Positions 1-12,644 are shown, counted from the stretch's first letter. The stretch is DNA of 64,000 bases from Diphasiastrum complanatum (GCA_029204225.1 CM055097.1:27577192-27641191), one strand, 5' to 3'. Notes: generated by a model from the letters alone, not told the origin. Translations and numbers: made by a program.

Positions 1-22
1 TATGTGAGCGTATTTTCACACC
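1..22. other. Window edge, no feature
   Basis: Only a few bases precede the first tandem repeat. Nothing can be assigned here. Confidence 0.5.
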
Positions 23-104
23 ACCATTGATAAGCGTATGCCACATCACCACTGTAGTGGTGTACCATTGACAAGCGTATGCCACATCACCACTGTAGTG
101 GTGT
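23..104. repeat. Two tandem copies of a 41-bp unit with an internal hairpin
   Basis: The unit starting ACCATTGA is present twice with period 41 (starts at 23 and 64) and almost no differences. Each copy ends with an inverted repeat, CACCACT-GT-AGTGGTG, able to form a 7-bp stem. No coding capacity is seen. Confidence 0.8.
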
Positions 105-710
105 GCTTTCACACATCTATCGCTACAGGTTGGAAGATGATTTACATGAGGTGATAAAGTAGCACACATGTAAGGATTGGAATAGTGGCATTGGTGGGCT
201 CCCACATGTAAGGGTGAAATTGGTTGATAGCACTACCAAGATAGTGGATAGCACTACCAGGATAGTGGTATATCTTCCAATGCTTAGATGTGTGGGAGCC
301 CAACAGTTTCATTGTAGTGGTACAATATATGTTGATATTGTTGAGTGGTTATGTATCTGCTTAGTTGGTATCAACTTAAATATGAACTTGAGAATCAAGA
401 AATCTACCTATGTATGTTTTTATGATATTAGGGTCTAGAATCAAGTCCCTCTGTATCAACTTTCTAAGTACCTACGTAAATGCTCTACTACGACTAGTTT
501 TGGCACATGCATTAGTCATTCTAATACCCAAACTAATGGGGCAAAATATGGATTTTAATGCCAAATACACGATCAAACTTGTAAGAAATTTTGATATGCA
601 CCCAATGGTTTAGAGGCACAACAAAGTCTTTTTGGAACAATAAATTATAAAAGCTAAATTTATCTGAAAAATGATAGTTTATTCTATGTATATCAACTAG
701 ATAATGAAAG
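105..710. other. Intergenic stretch without a gene
   Basis: The stretch is AT-rich with only short chance ORFs. A small tandem doublet of a unit beginning GATAGCACTACCA lies near 226-268. No domain, RNA gene or transposon end is recognisable. Confidence 0.5.
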
Positions 711-883
711 TATGGGTGTTTGTAGCCACAAAATAATGGTGTGTCCTCTCGTCTTCATGCACGAGCAATTATGGGTGTCTATAGGCACAAAATAATGGCA
801 TGTCCACTTGTCTTTGTGCACATCAATTATGGGTGTCTATAGGCACACGTTTGTCCTCTCGTCTTCATGCTCGAGCGATTATT
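711..883. repeat. Three tandem copies of a ~58-bp unit
   Basis: Copies start at about 711, 770 and 828. Each opens with TATGGGTGT and runs through GGCACA and TGTCC to a CGAGC or similar end. They differ by scattered substitutions and one short gap. No protein signal is seen. Confidence 0.75.
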
Positions 884-1110
884 TTGTGCTTGGTAATATC
901 CATTATCTAGTTCATATACATAGAATCAAACATCAATCAAAACACTTATTATCCAATTTCGAATATAGAATAAAAAATTATCAATCAAACACCCATCATC
1001 TAGTTCATATAAATAGAGTCCATCATCGATCAAAACATCCATTATCTAGTTTATATATATGAATCGCTTGATCATGAAATCCATTACCTAGTTTATATAC
1101 ATAGAATTAA
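884..1110. repeat. Degenerate repeats of a CCATTATCTAGTT unit
   Basis: About four diverged copies of a unit with CCAT-ATCTAGTT-ATATA-ATAGAAT occur between 899 and 1110, at irregular spacing. They follow directly on the 58-bp array. Confidence 0.5.
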
Positions 1111-4100
1111 GTACTAATTTATTAATAAATCTAACTTTTGCAACAAGGCTAGAGTATGAGCCATTATATTTCTTAACATGTCAATAAACACACATCATGT
1201 AGCTTGATGTGTGTCACAAACACCACATCATAAAAATTTACTAGAAAATATGTTTTTTAAGATTTCATTCAAGAAGGCTGGATATTTCACATTCCATCCA
1301 TGAGGGCTCCATATCTTCAAAATTCAATTCATGAGAGTTATTTATTTTCAAGGCTAAAAATTATATTTAACCATTTTTCAAGACAAAATTAGGTATAATT
1401 ATTACAAACTAGTTAATGGAGGTTTTCAAACTCAATCTTAATGGCAAGAGGGAAGCCTCACCACTATATAAGCATAGCATGGTGGGTCCCATCAAGCACG
1501 GTCCCGTCGGCGACATGTCACCACCTAGCTTTTGGGCTAGGATGGGTGTTTCCACGTTTTTACAACATGAGGCCTTGAAAAAGTGCGCCCTACTATAGAT
1601 TTTATAATGCTCTGTTCTCAAACGTGTGAAGCCTAGGTGGCAGGCTGATGTGGCAAGCATCTCAGTCACTTGGTCTCCTTCTGTACTGTGTTTTACAGCA
1701 CCTAATTTAATGCACTGTAGCCAAATTTATAGTCGTTTGACATTTTGATAGTTTTGTGAGCAAAATTGGCAAAATCCGTAATTGTTCTGATTGCATGCAG
1801 TATTTTCCCTAATTTGTGGTATTGTGCTGCATGGATTGATTGCATGTTGATTCTGAGTGTGATTTTGACATGCATGAAGGATTTACAGTCAATTTGTGCG
1901 GTTATACGCATGTGCTCTAATGGTTGGGTCACAAATCAGTGATATTGGCTAACAAATTCCATAAAATTGAAAGTTACGTAAAAAATTTTGTAATGACGTT
2001 TTGTGATTGATGTAGTGTGCTTTGCATGCCAGTTAGGCATTGGTTTAGTAACATTAGGAATTGAACAATATCTCGATTACCTATTGTACTAACAATATTT
2101 CTTCAAAAAATTTGAATTACGTAAACTGTGCCAAAAATCGAGTTTTTTTTTCGAAAAATCAAAATTTTAGTCATTTTTTTGTTATCTATGGAATGAGTTT
2201 AGATTAGTGAATCGACTATACTGAATTTATCAGCCAGAGTTAGTCACAATGTTTTCAAAGCTAAAATATCACTCGCTTATAGATAATTTAAAAATGATAG
2301 AAGGAACCGCAAAAAACATTGTACTCTGGTACATGGAATTCGCTGGCCGTTGATACTATAATGTCTTTTTAACTTTTGGAGTATGGTACTCCAAGGTTGA
2401 AGTTAAAATTGAATTCATATTTTTAATTGAATTAATCATTAGCGATGGGGCAAGTGAATGTTTGTGCAAGGTACTCGTCAAAACTGAAGTTAAAACTGTC
2501 AAACAATATGAAATGGCCAGATAGAATGAGTGGTGACAGAACTATTTATCCGAGTAGTAAAATCGTGTTGGATATAGTTTAAGAGTTACTGAAATCCTAT
2601 TGGTAGGATTTCCATTCATGTAATTTCATATTCTGACGTTTTGATGATTTTTGTTAATATTGACGGAGTAATGCCAAACCGGTCAATAAAAAAAAATAGT
2701 ACAATTTTAGAGCAAAATTTGTAATTGATAGGAACTGATCAAAAGTATAAAAAAAACTGATTTCATTTCCTAGTTAAATCCTATGGTGAGTTGTATGCAA
2801 AAGATCAGATTAGTATTGTTTTTCATACTATGGGATGATTTTTGTATATCAAGAATTCAACCAAGGTATAAAATAGAAATGAAATTGTTTCAGACTTTTT
2901 ACTACAATAATTAACTTTTTACATTTATTAATGTTTGTACATCTTCTTAGTGCCTTAGCTGAAATAGATTTTCAAGGGACTAAAAATCCTAAGAGGGGAA
3001 GAAGAGTGGACATCAGAGGTAGTAAGTGTGCTCGGGAAATGTATTTTGCAGTTAGGATTTTGGTAATCCCTGAAAATAATTGCTTGATACTAGATATTAA
3101 TTTCTTGGATTGAATTCATTAAGTTAAATTCATAAATGATATATTTGTAACCATTGAATTATCCATAGTTTTGGATGTCAATTGTGATGTTAGAAGTAGA
3201 ATTTGATACATGGATTACATTGGATCCGTTAGTTGACAAAAGCTTATCCCTATAGTTGATGCATCAGTAGGGTTTCGAAGCTAATCACTAACCTGGAAAG
3301 ATCGAAATGTAATGTTGAACCGTGTTAATTCTTCTGTTTAAATCACAATATCGAGAATGGATATGTGGTATCCATTTGATAGGCATACTTCTTAGTAATT
3401 TCTCAAATATAAGACATCAGACTGGTTATATGATTCTTTGCAGCATAAAGTTATTCTTCTGAAAGACTGTTATATCATATGAATTACTACTTTGGTAAAT
3501 AGACTTGGAATCCAGATAAATTCTAAGGTGATTTGTGTTTCAATTTCTTAAACCTAGGATATCTCTTTTGCATAAATGGATTTCAGTGGAACGACAGTAC
3601 TGCCACTGGGGTTGAAAATATTTGAAAGAAAAGTGTTGTTTGTAATAGAGTGAATCTTTTCGTGGAAAACACTTATTATTGATTTGGATATCTTCATATA
3701 TCATCTTTCCAGTTGACTTTTATAGAAAGTAATAGTTTTTTTTAAAGGAGGGGTGAAGTGATGGGATAAAATTCTATTTGAGGATCTGTTGGTTGCATAG
3801 TTTTCGGAAGAGAACCAGTTGTGGTATAGAAATGAGATTTTTTCTGAAAGTAATTTCGGATAATTTTAGTTTGAATACTAGGATCAGGGAAGGGTTGAGT
3901 GGAAGAAATTATGTTATTAGAGGTAAGTTGGATTGGATAACTGCTGAGAGTGAATGTTATTCGTCTCAAAGATTTCTCGGATATGTTATTTACTCATGAG
4001 AAATAGAAATTCTTTAGTAGCTGAGTTACTAGATTTTCAATGAGATATGTGAGTAACATATGTGGATTTTGGAGGAATCTGCCATATAAGAATGTGTTTA

Positions 4101-6229
4101 TGTACTGGGTCATAGTGAGATTATTCGCATATGTGCACGATTAATCTTGTATGAATCTACTGTATATTCCTAGTTACTAGGGTTATTTGATGCACTTAAC
4201 CTAGTAAGTGAACACAAACATATGATCAAGTATTGTTGAGACAAATACTTGTAGAGTTAACGGATCTTTATGAAAAAGATTTATTGGTTAATTTATAATT
4301 GTTTTGGATAAGGATCTAAATGTGGTGTTATAGTAGTATAATTGAATTCTACACCTATACATTTGAGAATTCTAAGGCATTGGCAAGTAACTTGAGGAGT
4401 TGGTTACTCTTGGATGAAGTTAATTGGTAAAACAATCAATGTGATAAGGATTCCCCAAAGACTGATAGTTTTAAATTATATTTCTTGTAATGATTAGTGA
4501 ATCATCAGGATTCATCAGTTAAAATTATGTGCATTGGATATACAATATTCTAGGTATAGAGTATTCCTTAGTTAAAAAATAGACTCAGTTCATTAGCGAT
4601 TGTATCCCAGAGACCTCAATTGGATAACAAATCATAATGATTCCAAGAATAACAACTGAATTTGTATTCAACGGGACTTTGGGTATCTAAATTTGATTCT
4701 AGACTGTAATCTAAAGTTTTTGTGGTTGAAGATGATTGTCATTATCATTTTGGTATGCTTTTTGTCTTTAATTACATGTGGCATATAGAACTTGAATATC
4801 TTGCACTTTTGTTAAACAATTCAGTTGGGAGAATATTCTTAAAATCCAATAGTTTTCTGGTGGAGAAGATTTTACAGTGATTCTTATTGATTCTTGGGTT
4901 ATGTTGGACATATACTCCAATATCCTTTAATGTTTAAGTATGATTTTGGATTCCAGTGAGTCATGATCAACGAATCATAAGGATCTAAATATTTATGATT
5001 GACAGATCATAAATAGATACTTAATTGTTGTCAGAGGATTATAAGGAAATGTGATGATTCTTAAGTGTGACGATTAATTATTCATCTATTAATTGAGTTT
5101 AGAATTTAGATCAGTGGTTTGAAAATCTGAATCTCTTTAGTTCAGTGTGTTATTTGATAACCTATGGATCTCATAGAGATTCTCACTAGGTAAGTTGTTT
5201 TACTTGTGGAGAATTTAATTAATCTAGTGGATGCTATTCTACTAAAGATTATGGTTTGTAGATGCTTGAGTACAGTTCTTTTGATTAGATCTTCAGTGAT
5301 CATAGGAGACATACAAATCTATTAAGATGAGTGAATGTTATTTTCTTGCATTTGATGTTAGAAATGGGAGCATTTAACTCAAGAGAGTATCTAGGATACT
5401 CAAAGTTGATTTTTAATCATTTTATATCTTAATGATTCTCCTAGAGATTCTAGTTGAATGAATTATTATATCTTAGAATGGTGATTCTAAAGATATTTGT
5501 ACTTGGAAGCTTTTATGAATTGTCTGCTAGAGTTTGTGGATGATTTCAAATTGTAATTGTTAATTTGATTAGTAGGAGAATAATCCAACACCCTATACAT
5601 AGATTTATCTAGAATAGATTGTTGGTAAGTGACACACCAGCCTCTTTGCATGAGTCTATATTGAGTGACGTTGGTTTATTGTACTTACACAAATGACTGA
5701 CCATCAATAAAAAAGAGACAAGCATTCTGCTAGCTTCTGCTACTGCTCTTCTTTGTTTGTTACAACATTATATCTTATCTTTGATCCAACACACTCTAAG
5801 AACTGTTGCAACTAATCTTGGTGGCTGATCCTTTGTGGCACAACTCATCATTCTGTACTGAATTTTAGTTTCATAACTTGATTCATAGGTTAACGTGACA
5901 TTCACTTTCTGAAGGAGTACAAGGTACTCCTATGAAGAACTTGCCTGTTGTTCTGATCTGTTTGCTAATCAGTGATAAAGAACTTATCATCTGTGTTCAA
6001 TGAGAGGAATCAATTGCCTATTTGATTCTGTACTGTAAAATTTGTATGCTTGCCTATGTAAGAAAGGTTGCTTATTGTTTATCCTGTTGTCTGAAAGATA
6101 AAGTACCCTTTTCATTCTGAATTCTTTACCATATCATCTCATATTGGTGTTACTAGATGCCAATCTAAACCAATATCTGTAAAAAACCAGCCTTTCCATT
6201 GTGGTATTCAACCTAAATATCACATACCT
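1111..6229. other. Long AT-rich intergenic region, no gene seen
   Basis: About 5 kb with no ORF that resembles a protein, no RNA gene and no clear transposon end. From about 3,100 to 5,700 the words GATTC and AATC are frequent on the + strand, which suggests old decayed repeat DNA. The ORFs near 2931 and 3778 have no recognisable domain. Confidence 0.5.
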
Positions 6230-6640
6230 TACCTCCGACATTATTCAATCATCCCAAGTAGTTGGGACTGGGGCACGCTCTTTAAGATCATGCCACCATG
6301 AGTACGCTTTACTGCATAAAAACATAATGGCAGTATCAATTCTAATGTTGTCTGGTAGATCGTGCATGGAAAAATACGACGTCCATCGATCAAGTCATGC
6401 CAAGACCATGTCCTAGTGTCTGTCCTTTTTCTCTCCAGTAAAAAATTCCGGGGTGAACATCGGATTGATGAGTGCCTGTCAAAATTGTGGCATAGCCTTC
6501 ATCTCGGCCTTCGCCGTTCATGCTTAGACTGCATGTCAACAATCTGTTGTTGCAACAGATTGATAGCACGTGCAATCTCCCATATCAGCCGTTGCTGGGC
6601 TTGGAGCTTGAGTCACACCCATTGGAGATTTTAAAAAGTA
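6230..6640 (-). mobile_element. Ty3/gypsy gag-like fossil fragment
   Basis: Read on the minus strand, this stretch gives a helix-rich segment (INLLQQQIVDMQSKHERR), then WLDRWTSYF and a part like KAYSWWHDLKER. That resembles the capsid part of plant gypsy gag proteins, where a conserved W-W pair follows a run of small helices. No LTR or pol part is attached. It is a broken relic. Another gag-bearing family cannot be excluded. Confidence 0.5.
6540..6562. repeat. Perfect 10-bp inverted repeat with 3-nt loop
   Basis: CAATCTGTTG at 6540-6549 is followed by TTG and then its exact reverse complement at 6553-6562. It lies inside the gag-like fragment, so it may be a coding coincidence rather than a regulatory site. 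Confidence 0.7.
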
Positions 6641-6924
6641 AGTGTTAGCCAAAAACTAGAGGAAAAATGGAGAGCAACAGTGTCAAAACTGTCAAAAAAC
6701 TGACAATGAGAGGCTATGTGAATCACTACCAAATGGAAACCAAACTTAAATCTGACTTTATACTAATGAGAATCAACTCAAATGCACCTTTAGAAACAGA
6801 GAACCGCCACTCGTGTTATCTATTTGCAATTATACTCCACAAACAAGGTAGAAACATTGTGAGTTTTTCAAACTCCTTTGAATCAAATCTAAATTTGTTT
6901 TACCATATTAGGTATTAGTGCTTG
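6641..6924. other. Spacer between two retroelement relics
   Basis: AT-rich sequence with a short ORF (6667-6918, +) that has no recognisable domain. Confidence 0.4.
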
Positions 6925-8150
6925 TTAGGGCCGACTGATCATATTAATGTGGAGCTTATATTGGAAGACATGTCATTGAGACCCAAACCTGGGCAAGGAA
7001 GTAGAAAAGGTCTTATCTATAAAGGTCATAATCAAAGAAATTTCCTGCACTTTCTCTCTAAGGTAGTGACATCTGATTTCGATATGCTTGCTTCGAGAGT
7101 GAAATCTCGGATTCAGAGATAGTGCAATTGTGCTTTGATTGTCTCAGTAGATAGTCATTGGATGTGGCTGAGCAAGGTTGATATCTGCAAGCAAGTTCCT
7201 TAGCCAAATTGCCTCCTTGGTAGCATTTGTGACAGTTATATATTCCGATTCTGTTGATGATAATGCTACTGAGGTCTGTTTTCGGCTGTTCCATGAGATT
7301 GGGCCTTGATTAAACAAGAACACAAATCCAGAAGTCGATTTTCTAGTGTCAATATCTCCTGTCCAATCTGCATCTGTGTAACCTTCGAGAATATTGGCAG
7401 ATTGGCTGCCTCCATAACATATGCTGAGATGTTTAGTAGCTTGGACATACTTCGTGACCTTCATGAGAGCTTTCCAATGGACTGGCCCGGGATTCAATAA
7501 GAATTGGCTAAGAGAGCTGATCGAGTATGCAAGGTCGGATCGACTGCAGAGCATAGCATACATCAGTGAGTCGATAATGGAGCGAAGAGGTGTCTTGACT
7601 TCTTCGATTGTCTTCTTGTAGCAACATAGTGATAACTCTAGTAAGAGTTAAATATGAGTGTGTCGATATGATCATCACCCAGTTTTCATATGTAGAAGGC
7701 AAGCTTGAAAGCAAGGTCATTATTGTGTCTTGATCATCAATGATCAATCCGACAGTTGCCACCTGTAGCAAGAGATTCTTAAACTAGTTAACATGATTCT
7801 AAAGTGAATCAGCATTAGACATCTTGAGTGTGAAAATGTTTCTTCTGAGATGCAACTTGGAAGTCATGTCTCTCACATCATATAGTGAGCTCAGGATGTC
7901 TCACACTTCTTTCGAAGTTTGAGCTTCAGATATGTGGCCAATCTGAGTGTCTGATATATTGAGAATAATACCCGCGAAAGCTTTACTATCCTTCGATTTC
8001 CACTTTGATTCGGTTGTGTCATCTTCAATCTTTACTTCGATACATGTAACAACATCCCACAACTCGTTTGCGATTAGCAAGATCAAAATTGCTATATTGT
8101 TTTGTTGCCAATCTTTATAAATTGCCAAGTAAGTAGAAGGGTTGCAATTT
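6925..8150 (-). mobile_element. Ty1/copia fossil fragment (gag and RNase H parts)
   Basis: On the minus strand, the right part (about 7,620-8,130) resembles copia gag, with DTQIGHISEAQTSKEV and WVMIISTHSYLTLTRVITM. The left part (about 6,930-7,560) is copia RNase H, with SRSDLAYSISSL, YTDADWTGD, STSGFVFLF and SSTESEYI, running on to a SRSKHIEIR-like tail. The gag part closely matches the + strand gag at 53,364-54,062, so both belong to one copia family. No LTR pair is seen. It is a broken copy. Confidence 0.85.
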
Positions 8151-8300
8151 CATCTTTAAAAAAGAAAAATTTAAATTTGATCTTTTAGAAGTATTTAGGA
8201 TATATCCCTAACCTATATAGAGTGCCTTTGGAAGCACAAGATTTGCATATCATCTACATTTTATCAAGTTTGATCTAAATATTCCCATTCTAGTTAAAAT
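8151..8300. other. Intergenic spacer
   Basis: AT-rich, with no gene, RNA or element end seen. Confidence 0.4.
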
Positions 8301-8395
8301 GGGGTGCTCAGGATGGAGGAACCATGGAAAAGAGTTCCTTCATGGCAATGAGGACAAATGTGGGTGGAAGGGGTGCTCAGGATGGAGGAACCATG
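8301..8395. repeat. Exact 26-bp direct repeat, 69 bp apart
   Basis: The 26-base word opening GGGGTGCTCAGG and ending GAACCATG occurs at 8301-8326 and again at 8370-8395 without a mismatch. The DNA between is not clearly repeated. Confidence 0.85.
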
Positions 8396-9220
8396 AGCCT
8401 AAATATCCCCATGGGAAGGTGGCCCCATGTGTACCATGTCAGCACACCTATGGGGTGCTAAATTAATGGGAGTGTGCTTCACATTGTGTTGGTTGTATCC
8501 TATTGTAGAACATAAATATTGCATAATGTAATTCAAAATTTTAATTTTTCATTGCACTTTGACCATAAATTTCATCAATGAATTCAATTGGTAAAAGAAT
8601 TAAGTCCAAAATTTTAAAAGTTATTAAAAAAAACTTTAGCCACCTTTTAGATTGACATAATTTTCTTGATTTTAACTTTCATATGACATGTATATTTGAA
8701 ATAATTTTTTTGATTTTACCTTTTATAAACACAACGTATTTAAAAGGTTAACTTTTAAATTTTATGGTATGGAATTTCAATTTTCAAAATTTATCTTCAG
8801 AACAAGAAGGGTATTTTTTACATTTGCATTTCACTCAACACTTCTCAAGTCCCTTTCATTTGCTGCCCATTTTTTTGAATCTTAGCAAGTTACTTGATGG
8901 TGGGCAATGGATCACCCTCCTTTCAAACTTGCATGATAGGTGCTTAACGAAGGGCCTAAATATGATTGGCCAGTTCGAATCCATGCTTCATTTTTCTTGA
9001 GTTACCCTTGGCAACTTAACATAAATCTAAAAGTTAAAAAAGCCCATTTTTTTTTGTCCCTAGATCAATGGGAAAATCCCATTTTAGATTTGGACTTGCA
9101 AGGATATTTTTTGAGTTTGACTTTCATTTAAGACTTGCAAAAGATTTTGACTTTCTTTATAGGGCTTCTACATGCATTGCACCTTGCAAGTTGCAAATGC
9201 CAAGCTAGTGCTCAAGAAAA
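8396..9220. other. Intergenic stretch without a recognisable gene
   Basis: Two short + strand ORFs (8764-9000 and 8940-9131) have low-complexity, Leu/Phe-rich translations and no domain I know. Bases 9183-9220 resemble the tail of the satellite unit that follows. Confidence 0.45.
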
Positions 9221-9802
9221 CCAACAAAGTATAGGAATAGAATCAACAAGTTTTCTCAAAAATCGACATCATAAAATGTTTGACAATTTTTTATACAAAC
9301 ATATATACCTGTTTATAAGTAAATTTTTTTAACAAAATTGAGAATCTCTATAAAATGCAGGTTTTTTGAGGATAACTCAAAAGAGGTGTCCCCAACACTC
9401 TGCAAAGCCTGACTCCCTCGGGAAACCCGACAAACTATAGGAATGGAGCTGGCAAATTTTCTCAAAAACCAACATCATAAAATGTCGGACGCTTTTTTAG
9501 ACAAGCATATATACCTTTTCATAAGTAAAATAAAATCGAGAAGTTCTATAAAATGCAAGTTTTTTGAGAATAACTCAATAGAGGTTTTCCCAGCACTCTG
9601 CCAACTAGCAGTGCTCGAGAAAACCGGCAAACTATAGGAATGGAATCGGCAAGTTTTCTCAAAAATTGATATCATGAAATATTAGACAATTTTTTATACA
9701 AGCATATAAACCTTTTTAAAAGTAAAAGTTTTTAAAAAAATGAGAAGTTCTATAAAATGCAAGTTTTTTGAGGATAGCTCAAAAGAGGTGTCCCCAGCCC
9801 CC
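9221..9802. repeat. Satellite-like array, three ~200-bp copies
   Basis: Copies begin at about 9221, 9427 and 9624 (periods about 206 and 197). Landmarks repeat in order: ATAGGAAT, TTTCTCAAAAA, ATCATAAAATG, ACCT-TT-ATAAGTA, TCTATAAAATGCA, TTTTTTGAGGATA and GAGGTGTCCCC. Copies differ by substitutions and small indels, and a piece of a fourth lies at 9183-9220. The ORFs inside are repeat translations, not genes. Confidence 0.85.
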
Positions 9803-12338
9803 TAATACCCTAATACCAAGACCAATGAACCCATGATGTTTGCAATAAATAAAGTTGACCCTGTCATAGATCTAAATTTCATATATGCAAGTGTGAAAGC
9901 GGCTCCCAAATGTTGCTCATTCTTACTTGAATAAAAATATCACACTGTAGTGCATTCCACAGCCATTTTAACTCTTCTCCGCTGACATAATAATGCAAAT
10001 TTTCGTAAACAGAGATCATCTCTGTCGATCTGTCTCGATCCTTGATTGCTTTGATGATTGCTTTCGATCGAGTCAGTGACCTCATTCTTTCACAGATCTT
10101 CTCTTGGTACCTCCGCAAGGCTTGGCTGGCTGCCAACGGAGAAGCCAGCACATGAATCACAGCAAAATGAGATCAAGACCTTGAGGACGGGCGCACTTGT
10201 GAGCTGTATCGTTTGGAGCTGTGTCTGTCCAAGGTAAGATGACTGCCATTATCATCGTGTTGTGATTTGCATTTGTGAAGCGACTGATGTGGGGGTTTTA
10301 TTTCCACTTTTCATGCGCAATGGCTATGGTGTACTGGATCGGAAAGGAAAAAGAAAATGAAAAGTCAAATAGCAAATGAGTTTCTTTTGCATTCGGTTGA
10401 TAGACATTGTTGGTTGGATGGTAGTTAGTACAGTCATTTCAGACGTGTCAAAGTAAGGCAAAAGCTATTGTGGTTTGGAAAGAACTGCTGAAATAGTGCT
10501 TGGCAGAAGAAATGTGGAATATAAGCTTAGTATGGACCATAGCGATGAGAAGTACCTGTATCACCACAGAGCACGCTAGCTGATAGCAGATTAATTATTG
10601 CGTATATGTTTGGAGAAATTATCAAGTTATGGCATGTGCGCTTTGGCAACGACATCCAACTCGAAAATTTCTCTAAGCAAGTCAAATGCTGATATTTTAG
10701 TTGTATTCCCTAAGCCCTTTAAAACGAAAGCTTAATAGGTCATCTAGCTGTATGATTGTAAAGGGGAAACCCTTATTCGCAGCACAGTTTTGTTTATTCG
10801 TGTCACAAATGGTCACCTATTAAAAGAGGCTTTTGGATGTTCTTGAATTTCTATTTGCACACATCATGAAGCTGCAAGAGTTTATATTGTATGTAAGATG
10901 CGTAAGTGCAGTTGGCAGCCACCACACCCACTTTACGTGCGTGTTGTATGTCGACACAAGTATTTGAAGTATGCTAGAGTTTGTTGTATTCTACCCATAT
11001 GCCACAAAATTCAGGGTTAGTTAAAAATACATTCTATCCTTGCCTTATAGCATCCCGTTGCTTAATTTTTACATTTTGCAAACTAGCTTATTTTAGTTTA
11101 AATTAGAGCCTATAGGAGGTGCTGTAGCGCTTCACTTACTCATCTTCTGGTTTTTTATACGGCCAGGTAACAAGTTTTTCACAGTAACTATTCCAACTCT
11201 ATCGGTTGGTAATACGACTTCTATATGGACCGTATACCTTCTTCCTGTACGTGTATGGATGGTTGTATAAGACAACTTGTATGGATACCTATACGGCTGT
11301 GTGTATGGATCTGTTTTTGTACAAGTATTTTGCAAGTAGAGTGCACCCTCACTCAAATATTTGCATCTATGGTTGATTTTACAAGAGCAAGCAGTGTATT
11401 GGAGGCAAAGCTATGTAGTATTTAAGGATGCATGTGCTAGCCTTCATTGAATCGAAAGTAGTACCCCCATTATCTTTAGCTTATTTTTGGTGGCTTTATC
11501 AAGAGAAATAATTCCAAAGCCTTCCATGCTTTGTACAATTGGGCCATTAAAATCTTGGAGATAACATGATCAACTACGCAATGTAGTGAACAAATCTGCT
11601 TGATCTTTTTGGTGGCCAATTTGGTGATAATTGAATATTATGGATGGTGATAGAGAAGTAGACGTGTGACTGGATGAAACTGCAGAGCATATTAACATCT
11701 CTATTAACATTCTTGACATGAAACCTTTATATAATCCATGGCCTGGTTGCTCCAATCATCAAAGATTAAAATTATGAAGATTTTAGATCCATTATTATAA
11801 TGACTATGGTTTACATGATGCAAACAATCTTTTAGTGTGGATTATTATGCTAGAGATGTCTATGGTTTGCAAAGATGTTGTATTTGCTTGAGTAAATAAT
11901 AAGTGAAGCTTGTCCTAAACCTTCTCAAAGGTGTCTTCCTATAGGAGAATGTTTCATGGAGGTTTAGGAGGGGAATTAGGAGGTTGAGGTCTCCATTTTT
12001 TGTTTTGGTGCTTGAAGGCTTGCTTGTGTAAGGTTTTTGGAGGACTATTAGCCACAACTAAGTTTGCTTTCCAATGTCAATGTAAATTTGATCTCTCATA
12101 TGACAACATATTTTTAACAGTTCTTATGGAATTGAGGTTTCCAAGAAAGGATTGTATGGTTTCTTTATCAGAGACTTTGGGTTGTAACATCCAAAATCCC
12201 ATGATGTATATTTTGAAAGTAAAAGGAAAGCCTTTGAGCAGTATGTTTTTACCTATCTTGATCAACTAGGGATTGAGCTTCGCACCACGAAGAAAGATAT
12301 GATGTAGCTCCATGTAAATATAAGGGGAGCGGGACAAA
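9803..12338. other. Intergenic region, one unassigned ORF, no supported gene
   Basis: A minus-strand ORF at 9879-10160 (93 codons) looks less random than its surroundings, with a mixed charged sequence including KAIIKAIKDRDRSTE, but I know no family for it. On the + strand a good splice-donor-like site (CCAAGGTAAGAT) follows at about 10,230. Bases 11,200-11,300 hold several GTATGGAT words. ORFs at 11,570-12,270 show no domain. The LINE may begin within the last few hundred bases. Confidence 0.4.
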
Positions 12339-12596
12339 ATGAGAGCCGGGATCACTACATTGGAAGAAACATTAGGCAAGCAAGGGGAACCGATACTTGT
12401 TACCAATATGAAGCTCCAAGAACTAGAGAGCAAAATCGAGAAGCATCAAGAAGAAGCATTATCATGGGCAGCGGTTCTTAAAAAGGAGTTCGGTAAGCCA
12501 TCTACACATATGTCGTCTTTTATCTTGGTCAATTAATTGGAAGAGAGACTCCGTGATTAGAAAATATATAATATTCGAGTTCGTGGTATTCCAGAC
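12339..12596 (+). mobile_element. LINE, 5' part (ORF1-like coiled coil and start of RRM)
   Basis: The ORF from 12339 encodes a coiled-coil-like stretch (KLQELESKIEKHQEEAL, AAVLKKEFGK). In-frame stops interrupt it, then YNIRVRGIPD appears, the opening strand of the RRM-like domain of L1-type ORF1 proteins. The LINE is cut at 12596 by a hAT transposon and resumes at 17357 in the same frame, with the duplicated target counted once. The copy carries several stops and is dead. The 5' end is not defined. Confidence 0.7.
12589..12596. repeat. 8-bp target-site duplication, left copy
   Basis: TTCCAGAC immediately left of the hAT element is repeated exactly at 17357-17364, and the LINE reading frame passes from one to the other. 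An 8-bp duplication is the hallmark of hAT insertion. Confidence 0.9.
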
Positions 12597-12644
12597 CAGA
12601 CATGAGGGTCCGGGCCGGAATGCCCGCGTCCGACGCTCGGACCC

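Noticed and set aside
9879-10160. Minus-strand ORF of 93 codons with a fairly natural composition
   Set aside because: No recognisable domain, no in-phase neighbours and no splice context. Kept only as a note in the region entry.
10195-10245. Good donor site CCAAGGTAAGAT as a distant 5'-UTR exon of the bZIP gene
   Set aside because: It lies 23 kb upstream across a transposon nest, and nothing in the sequence links it to the acceptor at 33,177.
11570-11755. Minus-strand QIGHQKDQADLF, somewhat like the copia RNase H tail DQLADIF
   Set aside because: The similarity is confined to a few residues and no other copia part lies nearby.
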